DNA from: Ianthella basta
Lineage: Eukaryota; Porifera; Demospongiae; Verongiida; Ianthellidae
Assembly (NCBI GenBank): GCA_964019415.1
Contig: OZ025885.1
Coordinates: 3,384,672 to 3,448,671 of the forward strand
DNA length: 64,000 bases
Direction: 5' to 3'
Under the pieces are notes generated by a model. The model saw only the letters and a program-made list of their open reading frames with translations, searched no databases and was not told the DNA's origin. Both the position numbers and the translations under genes were made by a program. This document shows, in pieces, positions 10,909 to 25,900 of the stretch (position 1 is its first letter; every line of letters starts with the position of its first letter).

Positions 10909-13900
10909 ATGGGACCGTTACTTACGTACTTTCTCCTCGGCTTCATTGCTACTGGCCCACAATCTGCTTTTGGTGAGTTCGGAGGTGCTAACTATATTTA
11001 GACTGGCTACTACCGAGATGCTTCTATTTCGGTCACAACTTAGCTATTAAATTTCCTCGGGTCGTGGTGACGCCAACCGTACGGTTTCCTTCTGTGTGGA
11101 CCGATTAATAAACTCTGGAACTCTACGCGGACGCGGACGGAGGAGCTAATTTTGATGGATTTGCTGGTTTTAACTAGCTAGCTACACTACAAATTCTCAA
11201 GCACCCAAAACTACATTACAGTAAAGATGCTGTCTGCATGGAAGGGTTGACAACTATCAGACATTCTCATAGCCAATATCTCCTTGGCTCTGTGCTAGAC
11301 TCCATAATTAAGGTGTCCCAGAAAACGCCAAGTCGGCACGAACCTGCAGTTACAGTGCAACCATTCCATCATTCGCCACCTACCGTTCGGATGTAGTAAT
11401 GCATTCATGCGCTTCCCTAGCGCGTCTTGGGCTGACAATGCTCTCGTGACATGGTGCGTGCACGTGGTTTCGCAAAATTGAGAGTGCCGCCGTCTACCTG
11501 ACTCTTTCCTATAGGGTCGCTGAGATTGAGTCTACTAATTCTGTTACCAAGTTACCATTGGCCACTGATTGCTATCGACGACAGTAGTCCTATATTGCGA
11601 TGGGAATAGTTAGCTGTCCATAATTTGGGTAACTATGTACTTTGCAATTCTGCGCGGAGACCGGACGAAGGGCATCTCGCTTTTCGGCCGCAAGGCAGCT
11701 AGGCGAACGGCACCCCTCTAAGAACCTGACCCCCGAGTCCCTCAACTGGCACGGAGCGACTGGAGACAATTCCCTGCAAGGCGCCGATTTTATGAGGTAA
11801 CAAACATAAAACCCCGAGATTCGGGGTTATAAGGCGGTCGGGTATAATTTTGGGACCAAAACGGACCGACCGGACCGGACCAATACATTAGATAGGGGCC
11901 TGTGCGGTCGATCAGAAAGCTGCTACTCACCCTTTCACCCTTTGTATCGACTTGTCTGCTCTAGGTTGGCTTTCTCTGTGCTTGGTACGACTCTCCAGAC
12001 GGGACCAGTACGTTAAAGCACTATTCGGCTAACTGACATTTACTATTATGTATTAACATCCTGTCGCAAGCCGAACAGCGCTCTAATTTACTGGATCCAG
12101 GAAAGTCTTATCAAGCGCAAAGAAAACCAATGGAGAGTAAGACAAGTCAATACAAAGGGCGAAAGTGTGAGTAGCTGCTTTTTAATCGACCGCACAGGCC
12201 CCTATCTAATGTATTGGTACGGTACGGTCGGTCCGTTCTGGTCCGAAAATTATACACGGCCTATAAGGCTGGCTTATGGAGGATAGAATCATGCAAGAAA
12301 TATTGTATGAGCTAGCTATCAGCTGGCCTGCTGTGTGTGTGTCTCTATAAAAATAATGCTGAACATCTCAATTTGGCCACTGAAGTTCCCCTATTCAGTA
12401 TGGCTACAGTCCATGGATATGACTGTAACTTGATAGGTGCTGTGCCAGCTGATGGTTGAGAGTGTGTAGCCATTATGTAGTTCAATTACCAACCACTAGC
12501 TAGTTGGTAATGTGAAGACGTACAATTATAATTATTAATAAATCATTATTTATGTGCACCTTGTTATACAAACACTGGGACACTAGAACACAAGCTAGTA
12601 GCTATATCAAGCTGCATAGCCTAGCACTAAGAAACAGAATTAACTAATCAAAAGGACTACAGCTAGCTAGTTATAGGACTCTTCAAAAACGTGGTCTGTA
12701 CTTGTGGGAACTCCTGAAAGGTAACTAACTAGTTTGGATCAGTAGTTGTCACAAAAGTGAATACTATAAGTAAGCAAACCCATGCAATATGGCATAAACT
12801 GTGGTTGGATTGTTCATGAGGGCAGGACCCAGCTCCTTTTTGCATGATCAACATTCCTAATCCAGATTTGGGATTTTAGTAACAGCATTCACGATGCAGC
12901 TAGGGGGAGCTGGTCTGGACTCCTCCTGCAGATGCTTATTTATGTAAACAATGCATAATTCATCAGCTGCAGGTCATGCTCAGGCAGCTGGGAAAGAAAG
13001 GCAGTACATTTGCACCAATAATGATGGCCCTCTGCTAGACTAAGACTGTTCAGATAGCAAATACATAGACTAGCAAACATTGCAACTTGCACTGAACAGT
13101 ATCTTGAAGGGGTGTTGGTGTAGCTAGATCAATGCAATGTATGTACACATGCACCTGGGCACCTGGGCACTACCCATAAATGATAGATGTATCTACAGTA
13201 TGAAATAGTTTTGCAAAAAGGAGGATTTCTGAGTATATTACGAAGCATAGGCAGATCAGAAACAGAACCTGGTGGAAATGGGCATGTAGGGGTTTTATGT
13301 TCCTGCTTCAAATCACTCTATAGCTTTTAGAAAGAAATGCCTAAATGTTTTCATATAATGCTATGTGCCTGTTATGTTTCAGTGAAATAAATTGTGATAG
13401 CTATCACATGAAAACAGTGGGCTAGTGTCCGTTCCACATTGACACAGCTTTAAGAAACAGTTAAATGCTGACCAAGAGATGTCTCTGAGATGTAGAGCAC
13501 GAGGCACAAGGATGCAAAGCACCTGAGAGCTGATTGGTCAGCATTTAAGTGTTGTAATTAGCTAGATTCCAAATGATTGGGCATGGAGCATGCAGCAAAT
13601 CAGTCTTGCCTACCCGCCCTTGCATCATCACACACATCTTCTGGAGAAAGCATGTGTGATTCGGGCAAGGTCGGCTGAACAGAGGGTGCTAGGAGGCTAT
13701 AGCCCTCCCCCCCCACACACACAATAATTCTGGACCCAGAAAATATAGAGCTATAGAGTTCAGCATCTTTTATTTCCTTAAATACCTTTTTATATACAAT
13801 TTAGCCACACAGCCATGTATATAACTATTAATTAGTAGCTTGCTGACTTCACAGCTCACTTCCTTTTGATATTGGTAGCTTTAATGCCAAAATAACATCT

Positions 13901-16900
13901 CGCGAGAATCAAGACGGCCATTTTATTAATCACTGACGTCACATAAATGGCCGCCCAATTTCATCTTTCAACTGATTTTTGCGGGATGAACATTTTTGCC
14001 AGTAGCAGCGTTTGAAAGGGTAATTCACGGTAATATGGAAGAGTAAAGCACGAAATATTCGCGAGAATACACGTACTTTCGCGAATGCCGCCTGCCTCGC
14101 GAATCGCGGAAATAAACTCCCGCGAAAATTAGAGCTTACATGGTAGCTACTATTGCTTCTGCTACTCACTGTAGTACTAAGTACTGCAGTAGCAGAATTT
14201 GCACCATAAGGTGCGGACAGGCGCTAAGGGGGGATCAGAGAATGTAGGGCAGTCATACTGACGACTTGAAGGTTTAGCAAATAACTTGCATGGAATTAGG
14301 TAGTTGGTATCTAGCCTGTGATTAACTCTTCAATCAACCTGGAAGTAATAGCCAAAAGACTTTTGCCTTGAAAATTTTTCCTGGGGAGGACCCCTGCATG
14401 GACCTCCTACAAGCTGCCCCTGCCTCCCTTTCCAAATCTGCCATTGGTAGAGGAAGTGGTCAATGCTCGGACACTTTTCGTTTTTCTCAATCTGACTTCC
14501 AGGAAGGAGACGAAATACCCGAACTATCTTTGGAAAACGACACCTTGCTGACTCCAGAACACATTATGATTAAGACAGGTGTGTCGCCAACGCTTCTTCT
14601 TACCGCTCTTGAAAAGTCGCTTCCTGCTCGCTCACTGAAAATCAGTTCTCGGACCCGTTAATGTATTGTTTGAAGCGCGAGTACTGACGGACATTGGGAA
14701 GGCAACCAAGCTCAATGCACCAGACAAACAGTACTGATACTGAGTTTGGTTACCAAGGTATGGGATCATAACAAGGCTCATCTCGGCTGCGAGTACCGCG
14801 CATCGAATATATAACACGTTTGCACAAAATATAACACGGCTCGACCGTATAGCTGGGTGTCTACGACGCTTAAAGACAACATTTAGACGCCGGACCGTAA
14901 CCATTAGTACCCGGCGACACTGTTCTCCGGTCGCCATTTTATTCGCCACCTAAAATGGCGGCCACGGGCAGGGGTCAAGCCGAGACTAGGTTACCATGGC
15001 AACTGGATCTATATATATATAGCATATTTAGCGCTGTTGTTAGCAAGTGGATGAGTGCTTAAACTGTGTGTGTAGTGCTCCATCAACATAACTGCATGTA
15101 TAGCTACGTATGTGGTTGAATGTGGCAAATGAGTTTTTCATTAGCTACTGGTTTCTTGTGTAGCTACGTACATGTGCATGCATGCTGCACTTGTACACAA
15201 GAAATGTGTCATGTGTCATATGTCTATGTTGATGTGCATGAAGTAAGCACTTGCATTTAACTTGTAATGTGCACTGTTTGTGTAATCACAGTGACTACGT
15301 ACATATGCATAATTCATTTGTCATTGATCTGCAGCCCAGGATAACAGTGGAAGCACATTTTACTTGACCTTTCATGAAAACTATCATGGGTCAACACCGA
15401 CATACACTGTGTTTGTGACAACACCGGATGAAAATCCTGTCCACTTCAGCATTACATCTCCAAGCACAGGCTACCATACCACTGCCGTGGCACGACAAGG
15501 ACAAGTAGCCCATTTCACATTCTCTTCTAGTTATGCTGTTTCTAGTTCCACTCAAAGAGACAAGAGCATTATCATTTCAGCCGAGGATGATGGTAATCTA
15601 GTAGTCTATGGAGCTAATGAAGCTCAGTATACAACAGATACATTCTTGGCACTCCCTGCATCTGGTTCAGATTCTACCACCTACAAGTATATCGGAGCAA
15701 TGCATCCTGGCCCACATGGGGATGCTGTGATTGCAATGGCAGCTACGTCTGATGGAACATGGCTTGATGTAACTCCAACACAGAGTACCACTGTAGGCTC
15801 GTACTACACACTTTCTGGGGCAACTACAAGAGTATTCCTGCAGCAGGGGCAAACCCTATTGGTAAGACATTCAGAGGACCTCACTGGGACCACAGTTGAA
15901 TCCAACAATCCAATATCATTCGTCTCTGGGCATCAGTGCACAAATGTCCCTGTTAGTATCTGCTGCTGTGATGTGATAGTTGAACAACTGCCACCAGTGG
16001 AGAATTGGGGCAACAGATTTGCAACTGCCCCTCTTCTGCGGCGCCAACGATATGACAGGTTTCGTATTGTTGCTGGTGAGGCAGATGCAACCATTCGTGT
16101 GATGTGCACTAACAGTGCTGGTGTAGCAGGTTACCAAACAACAGTCACACTCGGTGAAAATGCTCATACAGATGTTGACATTCCCAGCACTGATTTCTGC
16201 TACATTGAAGGGAATAAAAAGATTCTTGTGTTGCAATTCTCAGTAGGACAGTTGGTTGATAATGTTGTCTCTGACCCATTCATGGCAATGGTGCCACCAA
16301 TTGACCAATACTCTAATGCCTACACACTGGCCACTGTTCCTTCTGTGGTGCAAACTTACAATCATTTCTTAAGTGTTTTCATACAAGCTCCATTCTTTGA
16401 GCCTGCTGATATTTTTCTCAACGAACAGTCCCTGCTGGATCGTGGTACATCTTTCATTGAGATAAAACGTCTTGGAGATCAAACTGAAGTGTATGCAGCA
16501 CGCATTAGTGTGGCAGAGGGAAGCCAGTCACTTTATCACAGGAACCCTCTTGCGAGAATTGGTGTCCTTGCATATGGCTTTGGAAGCTTTAACTCCTATG
16601 GCTATCCTGGTGGACTGCGGCTGAGGGACATAGGTGAGTCTATGCTATCTAAGTACTCCAGTGCATGAGGTACGTATATACATACATGTGACAGAAATAT
16701 AATACATACATGCACAATCACATACACATGGAACCTGCCAAGTCCCTCCCCACTAATATTGCTGAGTGGTGTAGCAAATCATTACAGCCAGAATAGAGCA
16801 ATAGTGGGAAGTTGTGTGGACATATGTATCTTACCTTGAAAGCAATAATGTTGTCTGTTTGTCTTGTTCAGAGGAAGCTGATCTGTATGGTGCTACTGTT

Positions 16901-19900
16901 ACAAGCGATGATGAGACTGCAATTGCTATCAGTTGGTATGAGCCATTTCTTGATGAGCCTGTCGTTGGCTATGGTGTTGACGTTTTTGAGATTATGAGTT
17001 CCACCGAAACACTGGTACAGAGTCACACAACCACAGAAACCAACATTCATTTGATGGATCTTGATCCAGGAACAGATTACTCAATTGAAATTGAAGCTAT
17101 AGTGGAAAGTGGCAGTAGAGTTCCTTCAACTGTGATTGGTGTATCAACCCCAGGAGGTAAGACAGCAAACATATATAGTGCTGATGGCTATCACTAACAT
17201 GTATGTGCTAGACCAATGCGCAGCAGTAAGGAACTGGCTTGGTGGACCTTATCTGTATATTACAGCTAGGCAGATTATGAATGAGTGTGTACAATTATAG
17301 TCATGATTGGGGAGAGTGTTCCCCTAGTGTGGCATATTAGTCTTATTTGTTTCAAATTGCAACATCACCTCTTGTAACACTAACACTTTGATCTAACAGC
17401 TGAAGATGGAGTCTGAGACTGAAACATTTCATTTTTATGTGAATCAGTTTTTGTGACCTGTTCAAAAGCCCCCCTCCCCTGCCATTTAAAGCTCTAGTAT
17501 GTAGCAAAACCATTATTCCTAGCAACTAATACTTCTGATCTCAAATTACTAAATGTCCTTCAATTGTTCATGAACGCAAATTTTTACTAAGACAGTGTAC
17601 TCAAATAGCTGTAGCAATTGATATAAATCATAGACTTATGTTGGAATGCCATGCAAGTGAGTGTCAGTGAGTGAGCTTGTTGATGTAGTGCAGAAGGATG
17701 ATTGCTAAGTGAACACCTCAGCATATTTCTATAGTATGTGCATGCATACACTAGTCATGCAATTGTACTATGTACAGTACGATGTCATGCAGACAAGGCA
17801 CAGGCTGAGCAGGTGCAGTGTATACAGAGTCCCGTTTTGCAACGTTCTGCACAGATGCTGATGAGTGTTCCTCAGACAATGGCGGCTGTGGCCAAGTATG
17901 TACAAACACTGTTGGCTCTTACTACTGCTCCTGTCATCCTGGGTACAGGCTGGATGGCAACGGGCACGGATGTCACGGTGAGTAATCTGTGCTGGGCTTG
18001 TGTGCATGCTGTTACCTTCAATAGGGTGTTTGGGTGTAGGATCGTACCATGTACATTATGCTCGATCATTACATCAAGGTCTGTCCACTATGAAGTAGAA
18101 ATCTTAGCTAGTGAGAAAAGAACACCCAGTGCATGCTCCTTACACTTAAATCCTTTAGACATTGATGAATGTGCAGAGAACAGTGATGGCTGTGAGCAGA
18201 TGTGCACAGACACTGATGGCTCTTTTGAGTGTTCCTGTAGAGATGGGTTTCGTCTTGGAAGTGATGGGAGGAGCTGTGACGGTGAGTGTACACTGTTTGT
18301 TTGAGCACAATAACTGACTGTGTAGCTATGCATCAAAGTAGTTCACTCTGCAATTCTGAATAATTTTTGTGTCAGACAGAGAACTGAGAGATTCTATTCT
18401 TCACAAATAAACCATGCCCCAATGTAACAGATCAATCACTGCACACTGCATGAAAAGACTTTCTACTGTCCTAGAGCTAATCAAACTGTTCACCAAGCAT
18501 TAAATATCAATTGCCCTCTATGTAGTGAACATATGCCAGCTAGTGTGAGGCATGCATGCAGTACAACTCCAAATACATGCATGCTCTTTCTATTCAAATC
18601 CTGCAGATATTGATGAATGTGCAGAGAACAGTGATGGCTGTGAGCAGATGTGCACAGACACTGATGGCTCTTTTGCATGTTCCTGTAGAGATGGGTTTCG
18701 TCTTGGAAGTGATGGGAGGAGCTGTAATGGTGAGTGCACAATGTTCATTGAAGCACACACACAATAGACTGCATAATTATCCATCAAGGATGTTCATTCT
18801 GTTGTGGAAATCTCAACAAGTGAGGCAGTAAGAACTTCCAATGAATACTCTTGCCATTCAAATCCTGCAGATATTGACGAATGCACTGAGAACAGTGATG
18901 GGTGTGGGCAGATGTGCACCAACACTGATGGTTCTTTTGAGTGTTCCTGTAGAGATGGGTTCCGTCTTGGCGGTGATGGGAGGGGCTGTGAAAGTGAGTG
19001 CACAATTGACTGTGTATTTGTGCATCAAAGTAGTTCATTCCACAATGGAAATCTAAGTCAGTGAAGCAATAAAAGAACTCCTAATGCATACTCTATATAT
19101 TCACATCCTTCAGATATTGATGAATGTGCAGAGAACAGTGATGGCTGTGAGCAGATGTGCACAGACACTGATGGCTCTTTTGAGTGTTCCTGTAGAGATG
19201 GCTACCGTCTTGGCAATGATGGGAGGAACTGTGATGGTGAGTGCACAAAATTTGTCAGAGCACACAATTGAATGAGTAGTTGTATGAACATCCTGGTATA
19301 GACAAATGATTGAGTCATTACAAGTATTGTATAGCCATGGACAGCCATTTCATCCTTTCTGGGGCTCATCAATGCAGCTAGTGTATTGATGGTATGGGAA
19401 GATGACTAGCTGCTTTTGTATCCACCACCAGTGAAACACTTGTGGTTTCAACAAGAAGGGTCAAGGGAGAAAATAAAGTCACAATTTTGCATCAGTCTCA
19501 CTCATGACTTAACTCCTCCGCCTGTAGCAAGTAGAGAAAAATCACCGAAACTTGTACCTGCTAAACATTTATGTATACCGGTAGGCAAACGTTTTTATGC
19601 AAAGCCTGAAAATTGCTACAATTTGTACCCACCAAACCCTGACTTAAATGCTAATACTAAATTTAGTTGCCACCGAACTGATTTGTAGCCTTTAAGGTAT
19701 ACTGCATTTGTCCATATGGAAGCTAGGCTTGAATAGAAGCCATGCAGGGGCTATCAGAGTGATTCTTTAATAATAGAGAATCATTCTCAAGTAAAGACCG
19801 GACTCGAAGGCAGGAAGCAATCTGAATAATTGTGAGAATGGCTGCACTCATGCTATGATTGGCCTAGGAAGAGAGCCAGCAAACACTCTTTGTTGCATCT

Positions 19901-22900
19901 AGCAGAAAGTGAATGACCCTTTCAGCAGCTTCAAACAGAGGGAGGGTTTGTAGGTGTTTCAGCCTGAGAGCCCTTGTCAACTGAGTGAGGATTGTAGTGA
20001 GTGGCTGGCTTTTTGAAGTTCTATCATGTACTTTGTTTCCTTTGTCTTCCTGTCATTATTCTGCCTGTCTGTAAGTCTTCTTGATGCCATAGACCCTATT
20101 CGTTTTTTTGGTGCAAGAATGGATTGCAGTGAATGTAAATCATCCCTAGATCCCTCTAGTTTAGATGAGTTTAAGTGATAGCAAGGAAGCTGAAGAAGAG
20201 GAAGCATAAAGAGTAGTTCTCACTTACTCAATGTATTAATATTCCCTTCTGACGAACTGTATAACATACCATACCCACTCTACAAACAATTGCAATGCAT
20301 CAAGGCATTCAACTAACAAATCTGATCCAGGCCCAAGTAGTAGAGCTAGATTACCAGCTAAAGTAGGGAATTGGACCATATTGTATGTTATGCTTACAAT
20401 AAATGCTTGTGTATACGCTCATGTGTATGTAATTATTATGTTTATGTGTATTCCTGACATATGTACAAATACTCTTATACAGAGCAGTGACCAAAGGGAG
20501 CAAGTACTTTGAGTTTGGACCTTGGTCCAATGAGTTATTAACTTAAATTGTAATTTGACCCAAAAACCTTCTGTTATATCACAGCTGTGTGCTCTCCATC
20601 TTGTGCTAATGGAGGAACATGTGTGCTGCCCAATGTATGCAGTTGTCGTCCAGGATGGACAGGAGTCACATGTAATGAAGGTGGGTTGTGTTTGTAGTGG
20701 TTTGGTCTCATTTAATCCTTAGCTGACAAATACCCTTTCATGAACCTATCAAGAAAATGGTGCACATGCAATATAGAGCATATATGTTACTCCAGATAAA
20801 CTACCACAGTACCAAGGTATTTGAAATGTAGTTGTGAAAACAACTAACTAGCAGTATTGGAATATGGTAGTGCACAGGAACACAAACTACATAATTGTTC
20901 ATTCCCATACTGTACTAATTGGAGTGACACCATTGCATAGATATGGACCAGAAGTCATGGAATGCCTTTGGCTGGCCCAGCAATCTGCGATTTTCATTGA
21001 CAGCAAATGATGAAATGTCCTGCTATAGTTACAAGAATATTTGATTTAATAGACCTTTAAGATGATTTATTTCTTATTCACACCACCTGGTAAAATCTAT
21101 TGCCACTACATGGAGATCAGGTACCACTTCTCTCATACTGCCACCACATACCGCCAATGCTAGTGAATCCACCACACATGTAGGTATACATTATCACCAC
21201 AGCCATCCAGGAACCCTCATACTGTACATAGATCAACACCACCCAATGCCAGTCACCTAGTATACACCACAATGAATAAAACACTGGTGCAAGCTACATA
21301 CAGCACTACACGTGCAAGTACATAGAGAATTGGCATATGTGGAGTTCCATTTGTGAAACTATTCAATAAAAGTGGATGTACTGTATCATAGATCACATGA
21401 TGTGTGCATAGATCACTTGGTGTATGTTAATGGTGTATCACAGATGAATACATCGAGTGAACTATGCATCCATAAACGGACTCATATGTTGGTGCTAGTT
21501 GTTGAAAACACCACCATCATAAGTTGCTGGTCATGGGAACTGATCACCAGCATTGGTGAAAGTTAGTGCAGGATGCAGCAACAGCGTAAGCTGTACAAGG
21601 GCATTGTGAGCCTTACCAATATGTACCCATGTGTAAGCTGTATGTTGTAGCTGCATCCTGCTCTAGTGACATCGCAATGAAACATCACTGATCTGTGACA
21701 TCACACTAAGTATATATCAGCCTTCTAATTGAACAACATAGCATCATTGACCACTTGCAAGTGACCGAGTTGTGCATTAATATACTATAACAATGATTTG
21801 AGTGGTCTATTCACAACATTCTCTGCAGATGTGAATGAGTGTGCCACTGGCAATGGTGGCTGTGCACACACATGTAGCAACACCATTGGCTCCTATTCCT
21901 GCTCCTGTGATCCTGGCTACAGGTTGGGTGACGAGGGTCGCAGATGTCATGGTGAGTAATCAGAATTTGCCATTTGGAGCAATTTAACCGAAGTGTGAAT
22001 AATCTACTAGATACAGTAAGGCCTGGAGAAAGCTCCCCAGGTGCTTCCCTTCTTCCTTCTGTACAGATGTTGATGAGTGCACAGAGAACACTGATGACTG
22101 TGACCAAGGTTGCACAAACATTGATGGCTCTTTCAAATGTTTCTGTGAAAACGGCTTCTGGCTTCGCACTGATGGCAGTAGCTGTGAAGGTGCATATGCA
22201 TATGATGCTATGGTAAACTACCAAGGAGCATCACCCTGACACTTCAGACATCAAGCCCAATGCTTTTCCTACTCAGTTAAATTGTTTACTCTGGCAGGAG
22301 ACTATCCTGTGAGGTTCAGGGGTATAACTAGACTGTGTCTTTGTTCTCATGCAGACATTGACGAGTGTACTTTGGATTACCATGTTTGTGCCGACAACTG
22401 CCACAATTCTGTTGGGAGTTACTCCTGCAGTTGTGATGCTGGGTACAGGTTGAACTCAGATGGAAGGAACTGTGATGGTGAGTACAGGAAGACTTGGGGT
22501 TCAAATATATGTCCGTCTATGAACTTGTCTTCTGTGTGTGCAGTTATTACTTACCTTTTGGCTTCACTCTGCAGAAATTGATGAATGTGCAGAGAACACT
22601 GATGGATGTGAGCACATGTGCACAAACACTGAAGGCAATTTCAAGTGTTCCTGTAGAGATGGCTTCCGTCTTGGCAGTAATGAGAGGGACTGTGGAGGTG
22701 AGTGAATTGCTAGAGAGCTACCTGAAGGGTGTGTTGAATTTGGGTTGCACTGTTCTAAAATAGTGTTCTTGTTGGAATGGCCACAGAGGAGGATCCTTGC
22801 AATACTCACAACAGTGGTGGTGAGGGTCAGAAGAATTTTTTTTAATAGGAATAGAGCTAGTAGGTCAACTAGCTGTGGGTCTCAAATGGAGGTCAGGTCT

Positions 22901-25900
22901 TAACAAAAGGCCAGATCTATGTGTACGTATGTTACTAGAATAATACGGAGTCCCTGGTCTCTATTCAGACAAATGCTTGTCACTGGGTATTACACCTACC
23001 AGCCTGCTGCGTCAGTATTGTAAGACGAATGTTTCAGCTATTCCAGGAGACCAGCACTGCCATATACATATGTACACAGTCTTGTGCTACACTTCCTCCC
23101 ACTATATATATTATCACTAGTTTGCAACTTCACCCTTCTGCCACAGCAGCATTCAGCCTACTACATGTCACAACCCATACAGTGCACTGATTTCACTTTT
23201 GATAATGCATGCAATTCCTCTTACTCAGGCCAACCCCAATGGATGATGCGGTGCTCACAACTAGTGATGTCCCCTTCCCTTTAATCTTTCTCTGCAGACA
23301 TTGATGAGTGTGCTGAGGATGACCACGTTTGTGCCCACGACTGCCACAACTCTGTTGGGAGTTACTCCTGCAGTTGTAATGCTGGCTACAGGCTGAACCC
23401 AGATGAAAGAAACTGTGATGGTGAGTATATGGGAAGTAGTCTAGTCTGGAGGGAATTAAGTCTTCTCACCTGATGTTCCATGGCTCTTCCACTCATTACA
23501 TAGACATCAACGAATGCGTTGAAGGCACAGCAGGTTGCAATCAGAGGTGTATGAACATTCCTGGCAATTACACATGCATCTGTCAGCATGGATACACTCT
23601 CAGCACTGCTAATCGACACATTTGTCTAGGTGAGTACTGCTATGTATTCAGTATCATTCACTCTGAAGAGAAGTGCTATAATAAGTTTCTGTTTGCTATG
23701 TTCAGACATTGATGAGTGCACAGTTGGCAATGGTGGCTGTCAACACAACTGTGACAACACTGCTGGCTCATACCACTGTTACTGCCGTGCTGGTTACACA
23801 CTGGACGGTGACAGCCATAGCTGTAATGGTAAGTGTTGTGGTGTAAGCTAATTGTGTGGTGTCCTGTGTAGTGCAGACATGTACTCTGCAGGTTGTAGCT
23901 ACCATGAACCATTGCTCTCTCTCAGCTGTCTTAATCCACCTACTGCATGACTTTTAAAGAACTGACTTGATTTTGCTCTTTTTACAGATATTGATGAATG
24001 TGCAGAGAACAGTGATGGCTGTGAGCACATGTGTACAAACACTGATGGCTCTTTTGAGTGTTCCTGTAGAGATGGGTTCCGTCTTCAGAATGATGAGAAG
24101 AGCTGTGAAGGTGTGTGTCAATATCTCTTTAATCTGCTAAGGAGAGAGTTCATGAGCTTGCATTGGTGTCCTCAAACTAATAGATGTTGATGAATGCTTT
24201 ATTGATGCTGATGGATGTGCACACAACTGCCACAACACCGAGGGTGCTCACCACTGCAGCTGTGATGTAGGGTACATGTTGAACCTTGATGGAAGGAATT
24301 GTGATGGTGAGGGATTGATCGATTCTGATCTGATTAGAGTGATTCCCTCCAACTGTGCACTTTCCTTTTCCACCCCCCTATACAGACATCAATGAATGTA
24401 CTTTAGGTATACACATGTGCAACCAGATCTGTGTCAACACTCCTGGCACCTACACATGTGCCTGTGACCATGGATATGCACTTAGTACCTCTGATCAGCA
24501 GACCTGCCATGGTCAGTATTTGGTGTGTTTTCATTTTGACTATGGATTCCATTGCAGTACATCACAGATTCTATTTGTTTGACAGATATTGATGAGTGCG
24601 CCATTGGTAATGGTGGCTGTCACCACAACTGTAACAACACTGCTGGCTCCTACCACTGCCATTGTCGAATTGGGTACACACTGGATGGTGATGGTCGCCA
24701 CTGTAATGGTACGTATTATAACTTCTTGTCAGCAATCTCTCAAGCAATCTTTTGGCTGTGCTAAAATGTTGCAGCAGTTTCAGCTTCTGTTAAGGTATTC
24801 AGTGTTAGACTAGTTAACTGATGCTAGGTCATGTGTTGCTATGCCTCAAATTGCAGATGTTGATGAATGCACAGTGAACATCGATGGCTGTGACCAAGAG
24901 TGCGCCAACACTGATGGGTCTTTTGGGTGTTCTTGTAGAGATGGTTTCCGTCTTGACAATGATGGGAGGCGCTGCAATGGTGAGAGTCCCTTGGGTTACA
25001 TACTGCACCTGTGGACCTTATGATGGAGTCTCATCAGACACACAAGTTCTTCCAATGCCATGTACATACCAACAGTATGTATTGTTGTGCAACGCAATTG
25101 CAATGATATCAAGTCAACATTTACAGTATCTCACATGGAGTGCTCAATGCTAGAAGTGCTCTGATAGTGGTGTATTTGTCCGGCAATGCATGACAAGGAC
25201 TGTTGGAGATACATATGTTGCATGTATGCATATAATTCACATGGCCTAGCTTCCCTTGTATGACGTGGATGTGCCTCTACAGTACCATGCAATCAACAGC
25301 AGAGAAGCTGTTTTGGTGATACACAAACAAAACAATGTAATGCAGAATGACTGCATCAAGCTGTAATCGTCTGTACTAGTTTTGTAGCACAGCTAGCCAT
25401 CCTGCAAGCAGTTACAGGGTTTGTACGTACATTCACCATTTAGCCTTAGGGACATACAGTACAGCCAATTGCATTTTTTGCAACTAGCTCTGAACAATGA
25501 CTTCAGTTTTGGTCACTTAATTCCTTTCCCCCAGGCAAGTACTATTTAATGGCAGCCAGTGTACTTGCAGCGAATGCATTAATGTGATTAGTACAGGTCT
25601 CTCTTGGTATTCATTTAGACATTGACGAGTGTGCTGAGGATGACCACGTTTGTGCCCACAACTGCCGCAACTCTGTTGGGAGTTACTCCTGCAGTTGTAA
25701 TGCTGGCTACAGGCTGAACCCAGATAGAAAGAACTGTGATGGTGAGTACAAGAATTTAGTCTTAGTGTGGGCTTTCTGGTCTGCAGAGGTGCTCCTCAAA
25801 TCATTTTCACTGACCCTTCTATTCTCTTTGCAGACATCGATGAATGTGTTGAAGGCACAGCAGGTTGCAACCAGAGGTGTACAAACACTCCTGGCAACTA

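Noticed and set aside
14368..14949. Overlapping open frames on both strands (97 and 105 aa)
   Set aside because: No ATG-led frame with homology and no splice context. The region is CpG-rich repeat-like DNA in intron 1 of the EGF gene.
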